Origin: Hyphomicrobiales bacterium
GTDB lineage: Bacteria > Pseudomonadota > Alphaproteobacteria > Rhizobiales > Beijerinckiaceae
NCBI GenBank assembly: GCA_027484605.1
Contig: JAIXSR010000147.1
Span: forward strand, 1 to 64,000
Reading direction: 5' to 3'
DNA length: 64,000 nucleotides
Part shown: positions 1-8,188 of the stretch, piece after piece
Numbering within the stretch: position 1 is the first letter of the stretch
Layout of the letters: the number at the start of each line of letters is the position of its first letter
The notes under the pieces: generated by a model
Database searches by the model: none
What the model was told of the DNA's origin: nothing
The model's input: the letters and a program-made list of their open reading frames with translations, nothing else
Made by a program: the position numbers and the translations under genes

Positions 1-180
1 ACCTATTGCTACACGCCTGTCGATTTCGTCCAGACCGTCGCGGCTCTGGCCTCCGGGCAGCTTGGCGCCCTGCGCTGGTTCGAGCAGCGCCCGCTGGCCG
101 AGGGGGCCGCCGCCTTCCGCGGCATCGACGAGGGCACGGTGCGCGCCCCGAAGGTTGTCCTGGACTGCCTCGCAACCTGA
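1..180 (+). CDS. C-terminal end of a zinc-type alcohol dehydrogenase (partial)
   Basis: Only the last 59 codons are present; the frame is open to the left edge and ends in TGA at 178-180. The residues fit the C-terminal tail of medium-chain (GroES/Rossmann) dehydrogenases of the sorbitol/threonine dehydrogenase type: a segment ending RWFEQRPLAEGAAAF, then an APKVVLDCLAT end, where such proteins place their last helix and strand. The catalytic zinc and cofactor sites would lie outside the window. It converges on the neighbouring Gfo/Idh/MocA dehydrogenase gene, whose stop is 4 bp away. It could belong to the adjacent sugar catabolic locus, but the substrate cannot be told from this fragment. 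Confidence 0.6.
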   Translation, partial: TYCYTPVDFVQTVAALASGQLGALRWFEQRPLAEGAAAFRGIDEGTVRAPKVVLDCLAT

Positions 181-184
181 CCGC

Positions 185-1306
185 TCAGCCGAACGTGTCC
201 AGCCGGATGCTCTGGCCTGTCCGGGCGCTTTCCTCCGCCGCGAGCCCGATCCGCACGGCCTGAATCCCGTCGGCGAGGCTCACGTCGACCGGGCCCTTCT
301 CCAGCATCGCGGCACGGAAGCCGAGATGCTGGAAATAGGTCGACCCATGATGGTCGCCCGCCTTGAGGATGGCCTCGTCGACATGGACCTTCCGCCGGAC
401 CGGGCCCTTCGGCGCGCGTGGCGAAACCACCACCTCGCTCTCGCGCTCGGCGCCGCCCGGCCAGAACCGCGCCGGCCCGGGAATGAACACCTCGATCTTG
501 GCGCGGTCGCCCGTCGCGGCGATTTCCTCCTGGAAATGGCTGCCCTCCGCGAACATGCAGAGATCGAGGCTCGCCCGGCAGCCATTGGCGAAATCGACGA
601 TGACGAAGGCATTGTCGAGAATGTCCGGTACCCGCCCGCCATAGCGTTCGTCGCGATGGTTCACATCGGCCGCGCCCGAGGCATAGACCCGCACCGGCTC
701 CGACCCGACCACCAGCCGCATCAGGTCGAAGAAATGACAGCATTTCTCGACCAGGGTCCCGCCGGTCCGTTCGGAAAACCGGTTCCAGTCGCCCACCTTC
801 TCGAGGAACGGGAAACGATGCTCGCGGATCGCGAACATCCTGAGGGTGCCGATCTCGCCGGCCTCGACCGCGCGGCGCAGCTCGGCGACAGGCGGCATGT
901 AGCGATACTCCATCGCCACCCAGATCGGCCGTTTGTGGCCCTTCGCCCTCGCTTCGAGCCGGCTGCAATCCGCAAGCCGCGTCACCACCGGTTTCTCGAC
1001 AAGGATGCCCAACGGCCGGGAATGGCCCAGAACCGTTTCGAGCACGTCGATATGGGTATCGTTCGGGCTCGCGATCACGATGCAATCGATCGCATCCGCG
1101 GCGAGCATTGCCTCCGGCGTGGCGAAACCGCGCGGCTGCTGCCTCAGATGCCGCTCGGCCTCGGCAATCGACAAAGCCACCTGTTCGGCACTCGGATCGG
1201 CGAGGGCAACCAGCTGCGAACCGGGGATCAGACCGAGATTGCGGATATGCTCCCGGCCCATCATGCCCGCGCCGATCAGGCCGTAGCGCAGAGGCTGCGC
1301 GCTCAT
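185..1306 (-). CDS. Gfo/Idh/MocA-family NAD(P)-dependent sugar dehydrogenase
   Basis: This is a 373-residue cytoplasmic oxidoreductase. The N-terminus has the Rossmann motif YGLIGAGMMGREH. The middle carries the family EKP motif (LVEKPVV), whose Lys is catalytic or cofactor-positioning, and the C-terminal half is the usual beta-sheet domain. Family members oxidise or reduce hydroxyl or keto groups on sugars, inositols and amino sugars. The start at 1306 is chosen because its ATG overlaps the stop of the upstream isomerase-like gene (ATGA), which implies translational coupling. It is the last gene of a leftward trio after an aldolase and an isomerase-like gene. The family is clear, but the substrate is not. 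Confidence 0.85.
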   Translation of the reverse strand: MSAQPLRYGLIGAGMMGREHIRNLGLIPGSQLVALADPSAEQVALSIAEAERHLRQQPRGFATPEAMLAADAIDCIVIASPNDTHIDVLETVLGHSRPLGILVEKPVVTRLADCSRLEARAKGHKRPIWVAMEYRYMPPVAELRRAVEAGEIGTLRMFAIREHRFPFLEKVGDWNRFSERTGGTLVEKCCHFFDLMRLVVGSEPVRVYASGAADVNHRDERYGGRVPDILDNAFVIVDFANGCRASLDLCMFAEGSHFQEEIAATGDRAKIEVFIPGPARFWPGGAERESEVVVSPRAPKGPVRRKVHVDEAILKAGDHHGSTYFQHLGFRAAMLEKGPVDVSLADGIQAVRIGLAAEESARTGQSIRLDTFG

Positions 1307-2724
1307 GGGGCGGCATCCTCGGGGGTGAGGTCGATCACCGGCAGGCCCCGCGCTGCGGCCCAGGCTTCGAGAGGGGCCCGGAAATCGCCATAGGCGAAGG
1401 CGACATGGTGCTCCAGCATGGACCCGATCAGGCGCGAACCGGCTTGCCTCGTCCCGCCATCGAAGCGCACCACGGCGCTCGTGCCGGTGAAGCTCATCGG
1501 GGCCCGGATCACCTCGCCGGCGCCGATCGCCAGCGCCAGCCCGTTCCGGGCCTGGGTGAGCCGCGCCATCGTGATCCGGCCCGGCTTGAGGGTGAATTCC
1601 GCCAGCAGCGGCATTTTCCGGTTGGAATGGATCTGCGCGCGGGCCGCGCATTCCGGATCGCGCATGGAAAGCGGCGCCGATCCGCAATGCCAGAACACGC
1701 CCGTATCGCTGGCCGCGTCCATGTCGACGATATCGACCAGCCATCCCGTCTGGCCCGAGGCGGCATTGACCAGCAAGGTCGTCACGGCGCCCATCACATC
1801 GGCCTCGCAGGCGCAGGGTGTTCCGGCCTCTGTCAGGATGCCCATCGGCCCGCAAATGGCACAGCCATAGTCGGTGAAGGTCTCCGGCCAGCAGCGGACG
1901 GCAAAGGCATCGAGCCCATGCGCCGCCTTCAGGCCACGCAGGCCCTCGAGCAGACGCAGCGATTTTTCCAGCTGGCCCTGATCCACCGCTTCGGTACCGG
2001 CATAGGCGCGCCGGGCCTCGGCGAGGTCAAGCGCCGTCGTCCCGGCATCCGCCGCGCGGGCGCGCTCGAACAGGTCGCCCAGGGGCAGCGGCGTCACCCC
2101 GCCGCCGCCCAGCAGCCCGGCAACGCGCGCATCGTCATAGCGGCAGGTATCGAATCCGGCGGGATGTTCGCCGACCAGCCCGATCCGCCGGTTGCGGAGG
2201 GCGGCGTCGATCGCCGCCACGCTGGCCTGCGGAGCGGCATCGGCGCGCGCCGGCCGCGTTGTCGGGGCGGGGAGGGCCATAGAGGTCAGCGCTGCCTCGA
2301 TCGAGCCCGCGAGATCGGGGGCATCCGGGGCGGAGAACAGCCAGCCATGCGGGATCTCCGCCCGGCCGAGGGCATGGGCAGCAAGGTTCAGTCCGCAATA
2401 GGAATTGAGCCGCAGCCGCCCGCCCGCCCGCGGTTCCGGGAAAGCCCAGAGGGCGAGGGGGAGCCCCGGGAAGGCCCGCGCGATTTCCACGGTCATCGAG
2501 GCATCGGTGAAGGTGACCTGCAGCAGCAGCACTCCGCCCAGAGCGGCCGGGTCGATGCCGGCAATCGCCGCGCGGGCGGCTGCTGCATCGAACAGCAACG
2601 TGCGGGGCCCGCAGGTCGGGAAGCCCGCGTCATCGAGCCTGGCGAAAGCCGTGGCGGCGTAGGATTCGGCAAAGGGGACGTCGAAGGTCGGTCGCGCGAG
2701 CGGTAGAACCAGAACAGGCTTCAT
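1303..2724 (-). CDS. L-fucose/L-arabinose isomerase-like protein
   Basis: This is a 473-residue protein with the look of the fucose-isomerase-like superfamily: an N-terminal alpha/beta region, a central CWPETFTDYGCAICGPMG segment like those around the metal/substrate site of FucI-type proteins, and a C-terminal beta-rich domain. Members interconvert aldoses and ketoses, but many relatives have no assigned reaction, so isomerase activity here is inferred. It starts 4 bp after the aldolase stop and overlaps the downstream dehydrogenase by 4 bp. An isomerase feeding a LacD-like aldolase would make sense for a ketose phosphate route, yet no sugar kinase is visible in the window. Confidence 0.65.
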   Translation of the reverse strand: MKPVLVLPLARPTFDVPFAESYAATAFARLDDAGFPTCGPRTLLFDAAAARAAIAGIDPAALGGVLLLQVTFTDASMTVEIARAFPGLPLALWAFPEPRAGGRLRLNSYCGLNLAAHALGRAEIPHGWLFSAPDAPDLAGSIEAALTSMALPAPTTRPARADAAPQASVAAIDAALRNRRIGLVGEHPAGFDTCRYDDARVAGLLGGGGVTPLPLGDLFERARAADAGTTALDLAEARRAYAGTEAVDQGQLEKSLRLLEGLRGLKAAHGLDAFAVRCWPETFTDYGCAICGPMGILTEAGTPCACEADVMGAVTTLLVNAASGQTGWLVDIVDMDAASDTGVFWHCGSAPLSMRDPECAARAQIHSNRKMPLLAEFTLKPGRITMARLTQARNGLALAIGAGEVIRAPMSFTGTSAVVRFDGGTRQAGSRLIGSMLEHHVAFAYGDFRAPLEAWAAARGLPVIDLTPEDAAP

Positions 2725-2728
2725 CGGG

Positions 2729-3748
2729 TCAGGATCCGGGTTCCGAATAACGATGGCGGAAGGATTCATCGGCATCGGCCAGGGTCGCACCGCCCCAGCC
2801 GCTCCACCAGGGGAGGGCCTTGGCATCGGTCAGGGTATTGATGTCGCGCATATACGCTACCGCGCGCCCGGCAAGCCCCGCCTCGATCGCCGCCCAGTCG
2901 GGATAGGCCTTGAAGGCCTCCGACCAGATGGCCCGGCCCGCGAGATAGCCCGAGGCGCCGGCCCGATAGGCATGGTCCAGCACGGCCTTGAACTCGGTCA
3001 TCCCCGCGCCGGCCGAGAGCATCACCCAGGGGCGCCCGCACAGCCGGCCCATTTCGTCGAACAGAGCCTGGACCGGTGCGGAGCCGTCGCAGTCGCGCGC
3101 CGGTACCGGGCTTTCCAGCTTGAAGACATCGACGCCGTATTCGGGCTTGGCGAATTCCGCCACGCTCTCGAGCACGAGCGCGCTCTTCTTGTCGGCCATC
3201 TCGATATATTGCGTGGTCTGGTTCTTCTCGCCCGGCAGCGGATAGACCAGGAGCTCGAACAGGAAGGGAATGTCGTGCCGCTTGCAGGCCTCGCCGATCC
3301 GGCGGGTGAAATCCTGCTGATGGGCATTGATCTCGGCCGGGGCATCGGGGCGATACCACGCAAGCACCTTCACGGCATCCGCCCCCATCCGGCGGATCTT
3401 GGCGACCGACCAGCCATCGATCTCGGCGGAGAGGCGCCCCTCTCCGGTTTCGCGGAAGGCGGAATCCTCCAGCGTCATGATCAGGCCCTTCTGCGGATCG
3501 AGAACCGGCTCGGCCATCGGATAGGCATAGTTCGGATCGAGCAGCATGGCCGTGGACTGGCCCTGCAGGCGGTCGACCAGCAGCGTCTTGAACCGCGCGA
3601 CGGCCTCCCAGGGAGCAGTTCCGCCATGCGCCGCGGCGATCGGGTTGATGATCGGCGGCCGCTGGTCGACGGCGGTCATCTTGAAGCGTCCGGCGGTATC
3701 CGCCATGCGGCGAAGGCCGCGCAATTTTCCTGCGCTGAGGGCTTTCAT
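2729..3748 (-). CDS. LacD-like tagatose-1,6-bisphosphate aldolase family protein
   Basis: The 339-residue protein resembles class I Schiff-base aldolases of the LacD group, which cleave ketohexose bisphosphates to triose phosphates. Visible landmarks are MTAVDQRPP near residue 25 (the FDQRG position of LacD), a VKVLAWY strand near residue 127, and DVFKLESP with Lys210 in the place of the Schiff-base lysine. The start at 3748 follows a strong GGAGGAA ribosome site; longer upstream starts lack one. It heads the leftward trio, divergent from the ABC transporter operon. LacD relatives also act on other phosphorylated ketoses (for example sulfofructose phosphate), so the exact substrate is open. 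Confidence 0.75.
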   Translation of the reverse strand: MKALSAGKLRGLRRMADTAGRFKMTAVDQRPPIINPIAAAHGGTAPWEAVARFKTLLVDRLQGQSTAMLLDPNYAYPMAEPVLDPQKGLIMTLEDSAFRETGEGRLSAEIDGWSVAKIRRMGADAVKVLAWYRPDAPAEINAHQQDFTRRIGEACKRHDIPFLFELLVYPLPGEKNQTTQYIEMADKKSALVLESVAEFAKPEYGVDVFKLESPVPARDCDGSAPVQALFDEMGRLCGRPWVMLSAGAGMTEFKAVLDHAYRAGASGYLAGRAIWSEAFKAYPDWAAIEAGLAGRAVAYMRDINTLTDAKALPWWSGWGGATLADADESFRHRYSEPGS

Positions 3749-3840
3749 GAGGCCGGTTCCTCCGGAAAGATCGGGTTTCCGCGCCATCAGGCCCGCCTTT
3801 CGGGCTGCCGACGCGAAAGCTGGATTGCCAAGAACGATTA

Positions 3841-3861
3841 GTCTTATATAAGTTATAAGAC
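3841..3861. promoter_or_regulatory. perfect 8-5-8 palindrome, candidate operator for the divergent sugar operons
   Basis: GTCTTATA, five spacer bases, then TATAAGAC form a perfect inverted repeat in an AT-rich patch of otherwise GC-rich DNA. It lies 93 bp upstream of the aldolase start and 91 bp upstream of the transporter ATPase start, so one dimeric repressor could control both operons. The repressor gene is not nearby and may lie left of the window. Confidence 0.6.
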
Positions 3862-3951
3862 AAGAGACGAACGTCCACCCAAGCGGTTGGGATGGCCCGC
3901 GATGGCCTCCGGGTTCACCCACACGCTGAAGGAAGCGGGAGGGGCTGCGCC

Positions 3952-5016
3952 GTGGCCGGGATCGAGATCGCCAAGGTTGTGAAGGCCTATGGATCGGTGC
4001 CGGTGATCCATGGTATCGATCTGTCGGTGCGGGATGGCGAATTCGTCGTGCTGGTCGGCCCCTCGGGCTGCGGCAAGTCCACGCTTCTCCGCATGATCGC
4101 CGGCCTTGAAAGCGTAACCGGCGGGACGATCCGCATCGGCGACAGGGTGGTGAATGACCTGCCCCCGCGTGATCGTGATATCGCCATGGTCTTCCAGGAT
4201 TACGCGCTCTATCCCCATCGTACCGTCGCGGAGAATGTCGGCTTCGGCCTGCGGATGCGCGGCGCCGATGCCATGACGATCGAGAAGAAGGTGAAGGAGG
4301 CGGCCGAGATCCTGCAGATCACCCATCTGCTGGATCGCAAGCCCGGGCAGCTCTCCGGCGGCCAGCGCCAGCGCGTGGCGATGGGCCGGGCGATCGTGCG
4401 CGATCCCAAGGTCTTCCTGTTCGACGAGCCGCTCTCCAATCTCGATGCGCAGTTGCGGGCAGAGATGCGGGTCGAGATCAAGAAACTGCACCAGCGTTTC
4501 GGCACGACGATCATCTATGTCACGCATGACCAGGTCGAGGCGATGACATTGGCCGATCGGATCGCGATCCTCAAGGCCGGCCATGTCGAGCAATTCGCCA
4601 CGCCGGACGAGGTCTATCGCCGGCCACGCTCCACCTTCGTCGCCCGCTTCATCGGCTCGCCTTCCATGAACATCGTGCCGGCCCGGATTGCTCCGGATGC
4701 CACGACCATCACGCTGGATGGAGATGCCGCCGTGCCGGCGCCAGCCTCTTTCGCCCGGGCGCGCGGCCGTGATGTGCTGCTCGGCCTGCGGGCAGAGCAT
4801 CTCGGCCTTGCGGGGCCGGACGGCGTTCCGGCGCGGACTGTCATCGTCGAGCCGCTCGGCTCCGATACGCTCGCCCTGATGCAGATCGGGAGGGTGGAAA
4901 TGACCGGGCGTTTTCCGCCTGCCGCGCCCTTGCGTGCCGGCGGCGACGTGACGCTCCGGCTCGATCTCGAACAGGCGCATCTCTTCGATCCGGAAACCGG
5001 ACTGGCGATTGTCTGA
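3952..5016 (+). CDS. carbohydrate ABC transporter ATP-binding protein (MsmK/UgpC type)
   Basis: This 354-residue ATPase powers the sugar importer encoded downstream. It has a Walker A motif (GPSGCGKST), Q-loop (MVFQDYAL), signature (LSGGQRQR), Walker B ([12 protein letters not shown]) and switch His (YVTHDQ). The C-terminal TOBE/MOI region of about 120 residues is typical of CUT1 ATPases. A GTG start at 3952 is chosen because GGGAGGGG precedes it and homology begins immediately after it; the upstream ATG at 3892 adds unrelated residues. It is the first gene of a four-gene rightward operon. Confidence 0.9.
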   Translation: MAGIEIAKVVKAYGSVPVIHGIDLSVRDGEFVVLVGPSGCGKSTLLRMIAGLESVTGGTIRIGDRVVNDLPPRDRDIAMVFQDYALYPHRTVAENVGFGLRMRGADAMTIEKKVKEAAEILQITHLLDRKPGQLSGGQRQRVAMGRAIVRDPKVFLFDEPLSNLDAQLRAEMRVEIKKLHQRFGTTIIYVTHDQVEAMTLADRIAILKAGHVEQFATPDEVYRRPRSTFVARFIGSPSMNIVPARIAPDATTITLDGDAAVPAPASFARARGRDVLLGLRAEHLGLAGPDGVPARTVIVEPLGSDTLALMQIGRVEMTGRFPPAAPLRAGGDVTLRLDLEQAHLFDPETGLAIV

Positions 5017-5038
5017 CAACAACAAACGGGAGGAAACC

Positions 5039-6313
5039 ATGACATCACGCTTCACCCGCCGCATGGCCGCACGGCTGGGCCTCGCTGCCGGCCTTGCCCT
5101 GGCCGGCGCGGCCTATGCCCAGGCCCAGACCACCCTGCGCATCTTCACCGGTGGCCAGCAACGCCCCGATGTGATGCGCCAGATCGTCGATGGCTACATG
5201 AAGGCCAATCCGACCGTGAAGGTCGAGGTCGAGGTCGGCGGTGCCACGTCGGAACAGCAGCAGCAATATCTGAACACGGTTCTCGCCTCGAAGGATTCGG
5301 CGCTCGACCTGATCCTCATCGATGTCATCCGCCCGGCGCAATGGGCGGCCGCGCAATGGGCCGAGCCGCTGGATGCCTATCTCGGTGCCGAGAAGGACGC
5401 GATCATGGCGCGCTATCTTCCAGCCTACCGGGCAGCCAATATCGTCAATGGCAAGGTCATCGCGCTGCCCTATTTCGCCGACGCCCAGTTCCTCTATTAC
5501 CGCAAGGACCTGCTGGAAAAGCACGGCCTCCAGCCGCCGAAGACCTGGGATGAGCTGAAGGCTGCCGCGCAGAAGATCATGGCGGCCGAGGGCAATGCCA
5601 ATCTCCGCGGTTTCGAGACGGCCGGCGCCCCGATCGAGGGCACCGTCTGCACCTATCTCGTCCCGCTCTGGGGCTCCGGCGAGGACATGCTGAAGGACGG
5701 CAAGCTCAATCTCGCCGGCGATGCCGCGAAGAAGCCCTTCCAGCTCTGGGCTGACCTCAAGGCGGCGAATGTCACTCCGCCCAATCTCGCGGAAATCCCG
5801 ACGGATCGCATCCGGCAGAACATGCAGGCCGGCAACCTGATCTTCGGCATGACCTGGGGCTATGTCTGGAACCGCCTCCAGAACGACGCGGATTCGACCG
5901 TGAAGGGCAAGATCGGCGTCGTGCCGCTGCCCGGCTTCACCGCCGACAAGCAGGCCACCTGCATCGGCGGCTGGCAGGTCGCGGTCTCGGCCTTCTCGAA
6001 GAACAAGGCCGAGGCGGCGAAGCTGGCGCGCTATCTCTCCTCGCCGGAAGTCGCCAAGCAGCAGGCCATCCTCGCCTCGCATCTCCCGGTCTTCCCGGGC
6101 GTCTATACCGATGCCGAAGTGCTGAAGGCCAATCCCTGGTTCGAGCAGGCCCTGCCGGTGGTCCAGTCGGCCCGATCGCGCCCGGTGACGCCGCGCTATA
6201 CCGAAGTCTCCGAGATCATGCGGACCAACATGAATGCCTTCCTGGCCGGCACCAAGACCGGCGATCAGGCCCTCGGCGACATGACGAACCGCCTCGGCGC
6301 GATCTTCCGGTGA
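5039..6313 (+). CDS. sugar ABC transporter substrate-binding protein (CUT1 family)
   Basis: This is a 424-residue periplasmic binding protein. A basic N-terminus with FTRRMAARLG and a hydrophobic stretch ending AYAQA form a cleavable signal peptide. The mature part has the family-1 solute-binding layout, including a LPYFADAQFLYYRKDLLEKHGL-type hinge segment and PKTWDEL. It would capture a mono- or oligosaccharide and deliver it to the two permeases that follow. Start at 5039 follows GGGAGG; the gap to the ATPase stop is 22 bp. The ligand is unknown, though the neighbouring aldose 1-epimerase suggests a reducing sugar. Confidence 0.88.
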   Translation: MTSRFTRRMAARLGLAAGLALAGAAYAQAQTTLRIFTGGQQRPDVMRQIVDGYMKANPTVKVEVEVGGATSEQQQQYLNTVLASKDSALDLILIDVIRPAQWAAAQWAEPLDAYLGAEKDAIMARYLPAYRAANIVNGKVIALPYFADAQFLYYRKDLLEKHGLQPPKTWDELKAAAQKIMAAEGNANLRGFETAGAPIEGTVCTYLVPLWGSGEDMLKDGKLNLAGDAAKKPFQLWADLKAANVTPPNLAEIPTDRIRQNMQAGNLIFGMTWGYVWNRLQNDADSTVKGKIGVVPLPGFTADKQATCIGGWQVAVSAFSKNKAEAAKLARYLSSPEVAKQQAILASHLPVFPGVYTDAEVLKANPWFEQALPVVQSARSRPVTPRYTEVSEIMRTNMNAFLAGTKTGDQALGDMTNRLGAIFR

Positions 6314-6320
6314 GGCGCGG

Positions 6321-7232
6321 ATGAGCGACGCGATCCGTCACCGGCTCACGCCGCTGGAGAAATCGGAGCGCCGGCTTGGCTTTGCCATGCTGGCGCCCGC
6401 CTTCCTGCTGCTGGCTGCGGTGGTGCTCTATCCGATCGCCGAACTCATCCGGAACTCGTTCCATTTCAACCATCTCGCCCAACCCTGGATGGGCACGCCC
6501 TTCGTGGGTTTCGAGAACTACGTGAAGGCGCTCGGCGATGACCGCTTCCATGAGGCGGTGCTCCACACCGTGCTTTACATTCTCGTCACCGTGCCCGGCG
6601 CCGTGGTGATCGGGCTCGGCCTCGCTTTGCTGGCCAACCAGCCCTTCCGCGTGAAATGGCCGGTGAGGCTGGGCCTGCTCCTGCCCTGGGCATTGCCGCT
6701 CGTCTTTGCCGGCCTGATCTTCCGCTGGTTCTTCGAATACAATCAGGGCATCGCCAATGCCATGCTGCGCGGCCTCGGCCTCGAGCCGCTGAACTGGCTG
6801 ACCTCGCCCGGCCTGGCCTTTTTCGCGATCTGCCTCGCCATCATCTGGAAATCGTCCAGCTTCGTCGCGCTCGTGCTGCTCGCCGGGCTCCAGACCATCC
6901 CGAAGAGTTTCTACGAGGCGGCGGAGGTCGACGGCGCGACGAAATGGCAGCAATTCCGCGAGATCACCCTGCCCATGCTGCGGCCGGCGATTTTCGTGGC
7001 GCTGATCTTCCGCACCATCACGGCGATCCAGACCTTCGACATCCCCTATGCGATGACCAATGGCGGGCCGGGCAATTCCACCGAAACGCTGGCCATGTAT
7101 ATTCACAAGACCACGGTCGATTTCCTCGATCTCGGCTATGGCTCGGCTTTGGCCGTGCTGATGTTCATCGTCTCGGCCGTGATCACCAGCCTCTATCTCC
7201 GGCATACGCGCCGCGATCCGGGGAGGCACTGA
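6321..7232 (+). CDS. sugar ABC transporter permease, MalF-like
   Basis: This is a 303-residue inner-membrane subunit with six hydrophobic spans. The EAA loop that contacts the ATPase is visible as FYEAAEVDGATKWQQFREI followed by LPMLRP around residues 194-218. It pairs with the second permease to form the CUT1 channel. It starts 7 bp after the binding protein. Its last codons (DPGRH and stop) lie inside the 62-bp repeat unit that follows, so the repeat copied the end of this gene along with a ribosome site. Confidence 0.9.
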   Translation: MSDAIRHRLTPLEKSERRLGFAMLAPAFLLLAAVVLYPIAELIRNSFHFNHLAQPWMGTPFVGFENYVKALGDDRFHEAVLHTVLYILVTVPGAVVIGLGLALLANQPFRVKWPVRLGLLLPWALPLVFAGLIFRWFFEYNQGIANAMLRGLGLEPLNWLTSPGLAFFAICLAIIWKSSSFVALVLLAGLQTIPKSFYEAAEVDGATKWQQFREITLPMLRPAIFVALIFRTITAIQTFDIPYAMTNGGPGNSTETLAMYIHKTTVDFLDLGYGSALAVLMFIVSAVITSLYLRHTRRDPGRH

Positions 7233-7354
7233 GCATGGCCAGCAAAAGTGGTTTCCGGTTTTGCGTCCGGCCATGCGATCCGGGGAGGCACTGAGCATGG
7301 CCAGCAAAAGTGGTTTCCGGTTTTGTGTCCGGCCATGCGATCCGGGGAGGCACT
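7213..7354 (+). repeat. 62-bp tandem repeat, two full copies plus an 18-bp third copy, between the permease genes
   Basis: The unit beginning GCGATCCGGGGAGGCACT starts at 7213, 7275 and 7337. Full copies differ by one base (TTTTGC versus TTTTGT). Each full unit carries a GGGGAGG ribosome site, an ATG, and an imperfect hairpin (GCAAAA / TTTTGC inside GGCC / GGCC arms) that looks like a REP-type palindrome. The third, partial copy supplies the ribosome site of the second permease. The array probably arose by duplication of the junction after a palindromic element landed there. Confidence 0.9.
7235..7294 (+). CDS. 19-codon mini-ORF in repeat copy 1
   Basis: It reads MASKSGFRFCVRPCDPGRH and stops at 7292-7294. 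It starts 2 nt after the permease stop and is preceded by GGGGAGG at good spacing, so ribosomes could pass through it. It has no recognised relatives. It may only be a by-product of the repeat, or may serve translational coupling between the permease genes. Confidence 0.25.
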   Translation: MASKSGFRFCVRPCDPGRH

Positions 7355-7356
7355 AA
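7297..7356 (+). CDS. 19-codon mini-ORF in repeat copy 2
   Basis: It encodes exactly the same peptide as the copy at 7235; the single base difference between copies is a synonymous Cys change (TGC to TGT). Its stop is TAA instead of TGA and lies 1 nt before the ATG of the second permease. The expression and role are unknown. Confidence 0.25.
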   Translation: MASKSGFRFCVRPCDPGRH

Positions 7357-7357
7357 C

Positions 7358-8188
7358 ATGAAGCTCCTCAGGAACCGCCGGGCGATGATTATCCTTGCCG
7401 GCCTGATCGTGGCCGCGAATGGCTTCTTTCCCGCGCTCTGGATCCTCTTCACCTCGTTCAAGACCGAGGTGGAGCTGATGCGCGTGCCGATCACCATCAT
7501 CCCGCAGGCGCCGACCATCGAGAACTATATCCGCGTCTTCGTCGACCAGCCGATCCTGCGCTTCCTGTTCAACTCGGTGGTCGTGGCGGTGCTCTCGACC
7601 CTGCTTTGCGTCACCTGCTCGGCCCTGGCTGCCTATGCGCTTGTCCGGCTGCGCCTGCCCGGCGCCGGCATCATCCTCTCGGTCCTCCTCGCCATCGCGA
7701 TGTTCCCGCTCATCTCGATGATGGTGCCGCTCTTCCAGGTCATGCGTGATCTCGGCCTGCTCAACACCTGGTGGGCGCTGATCTTCCCGCATGCCGTGCT
7801 CTCGATGCCGGTCTGCACGCTGGTCCTGATCTCGTTCTTCCAGGATATCCCGCGCGACCTTGAAAACGCGGCGATGATCGATGGCTGCACGCGGCTCGGC
7901 GCGCTTTGGCATGTGGTGATCCCGCTCACCGCGCCGGGTGTCTTCACCGCCGGCATCCTCGCCTTCGTCAATTCCTGGGACGAGTTCCTGCTGGCACTGA
8001 CGCTGTCGCCCCGCGTCGCGAGCCGCACCCTGCCGGTGGGCATCACGCTCTATCAGGGCGAATTCTCGTTCCCCTGGCCGATCATCTCGGCGGCGTTGAT
8101 CGTCGCTATCGTGCCGATCTGCATCGTCATTGCCATCTTCCAGGAGCGCGTGGTCAGCGGGCTGACGAGCGGTGGTGTGAAGGGCTAG
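7358..8188 (+). CDS. sugar ABC transporter permease, MalG-like
   Basis: This is the second channel subunit, 276 residues with six membrane spans. The EAA-type loop appears as DLENAAMIDGCTRLGALWHV with LPLTAPG-like continuation (IPLTAPGVF), as in MalG relatives. The start at 7358 uses the ribosome site in the partial third repeat copy; the upstream in-frame start at 7310 lies inside the repeat and would add non-homologous residues. It ends 4 bp inside the convergent aldose epimerase gene. Confidence 0.9.
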   Translation: MKLLRNRRAMIILAGLIVAANGFFPALWILFTSFKTEVELMRVPITIIPQAPTIENYIRVFVDQPILRFLFNSVVVAVLSTLLCVTCSALAAYALVRLRLPGAGIILSVLLAIAMFPLISMMVPLFQVMRDLGLLNTWWALIFPHAVLSMPVCTLVLISFFQDIPRDLENAAMIDGCTRLGALWHVVIPLTAPGVFTAGILAFVNSWDEFLLALTLSPRVASRTLPVGITLYQGEFSFPWPIISAALIVAIVPICIVIAIFQERVVSGLTSGGVKG

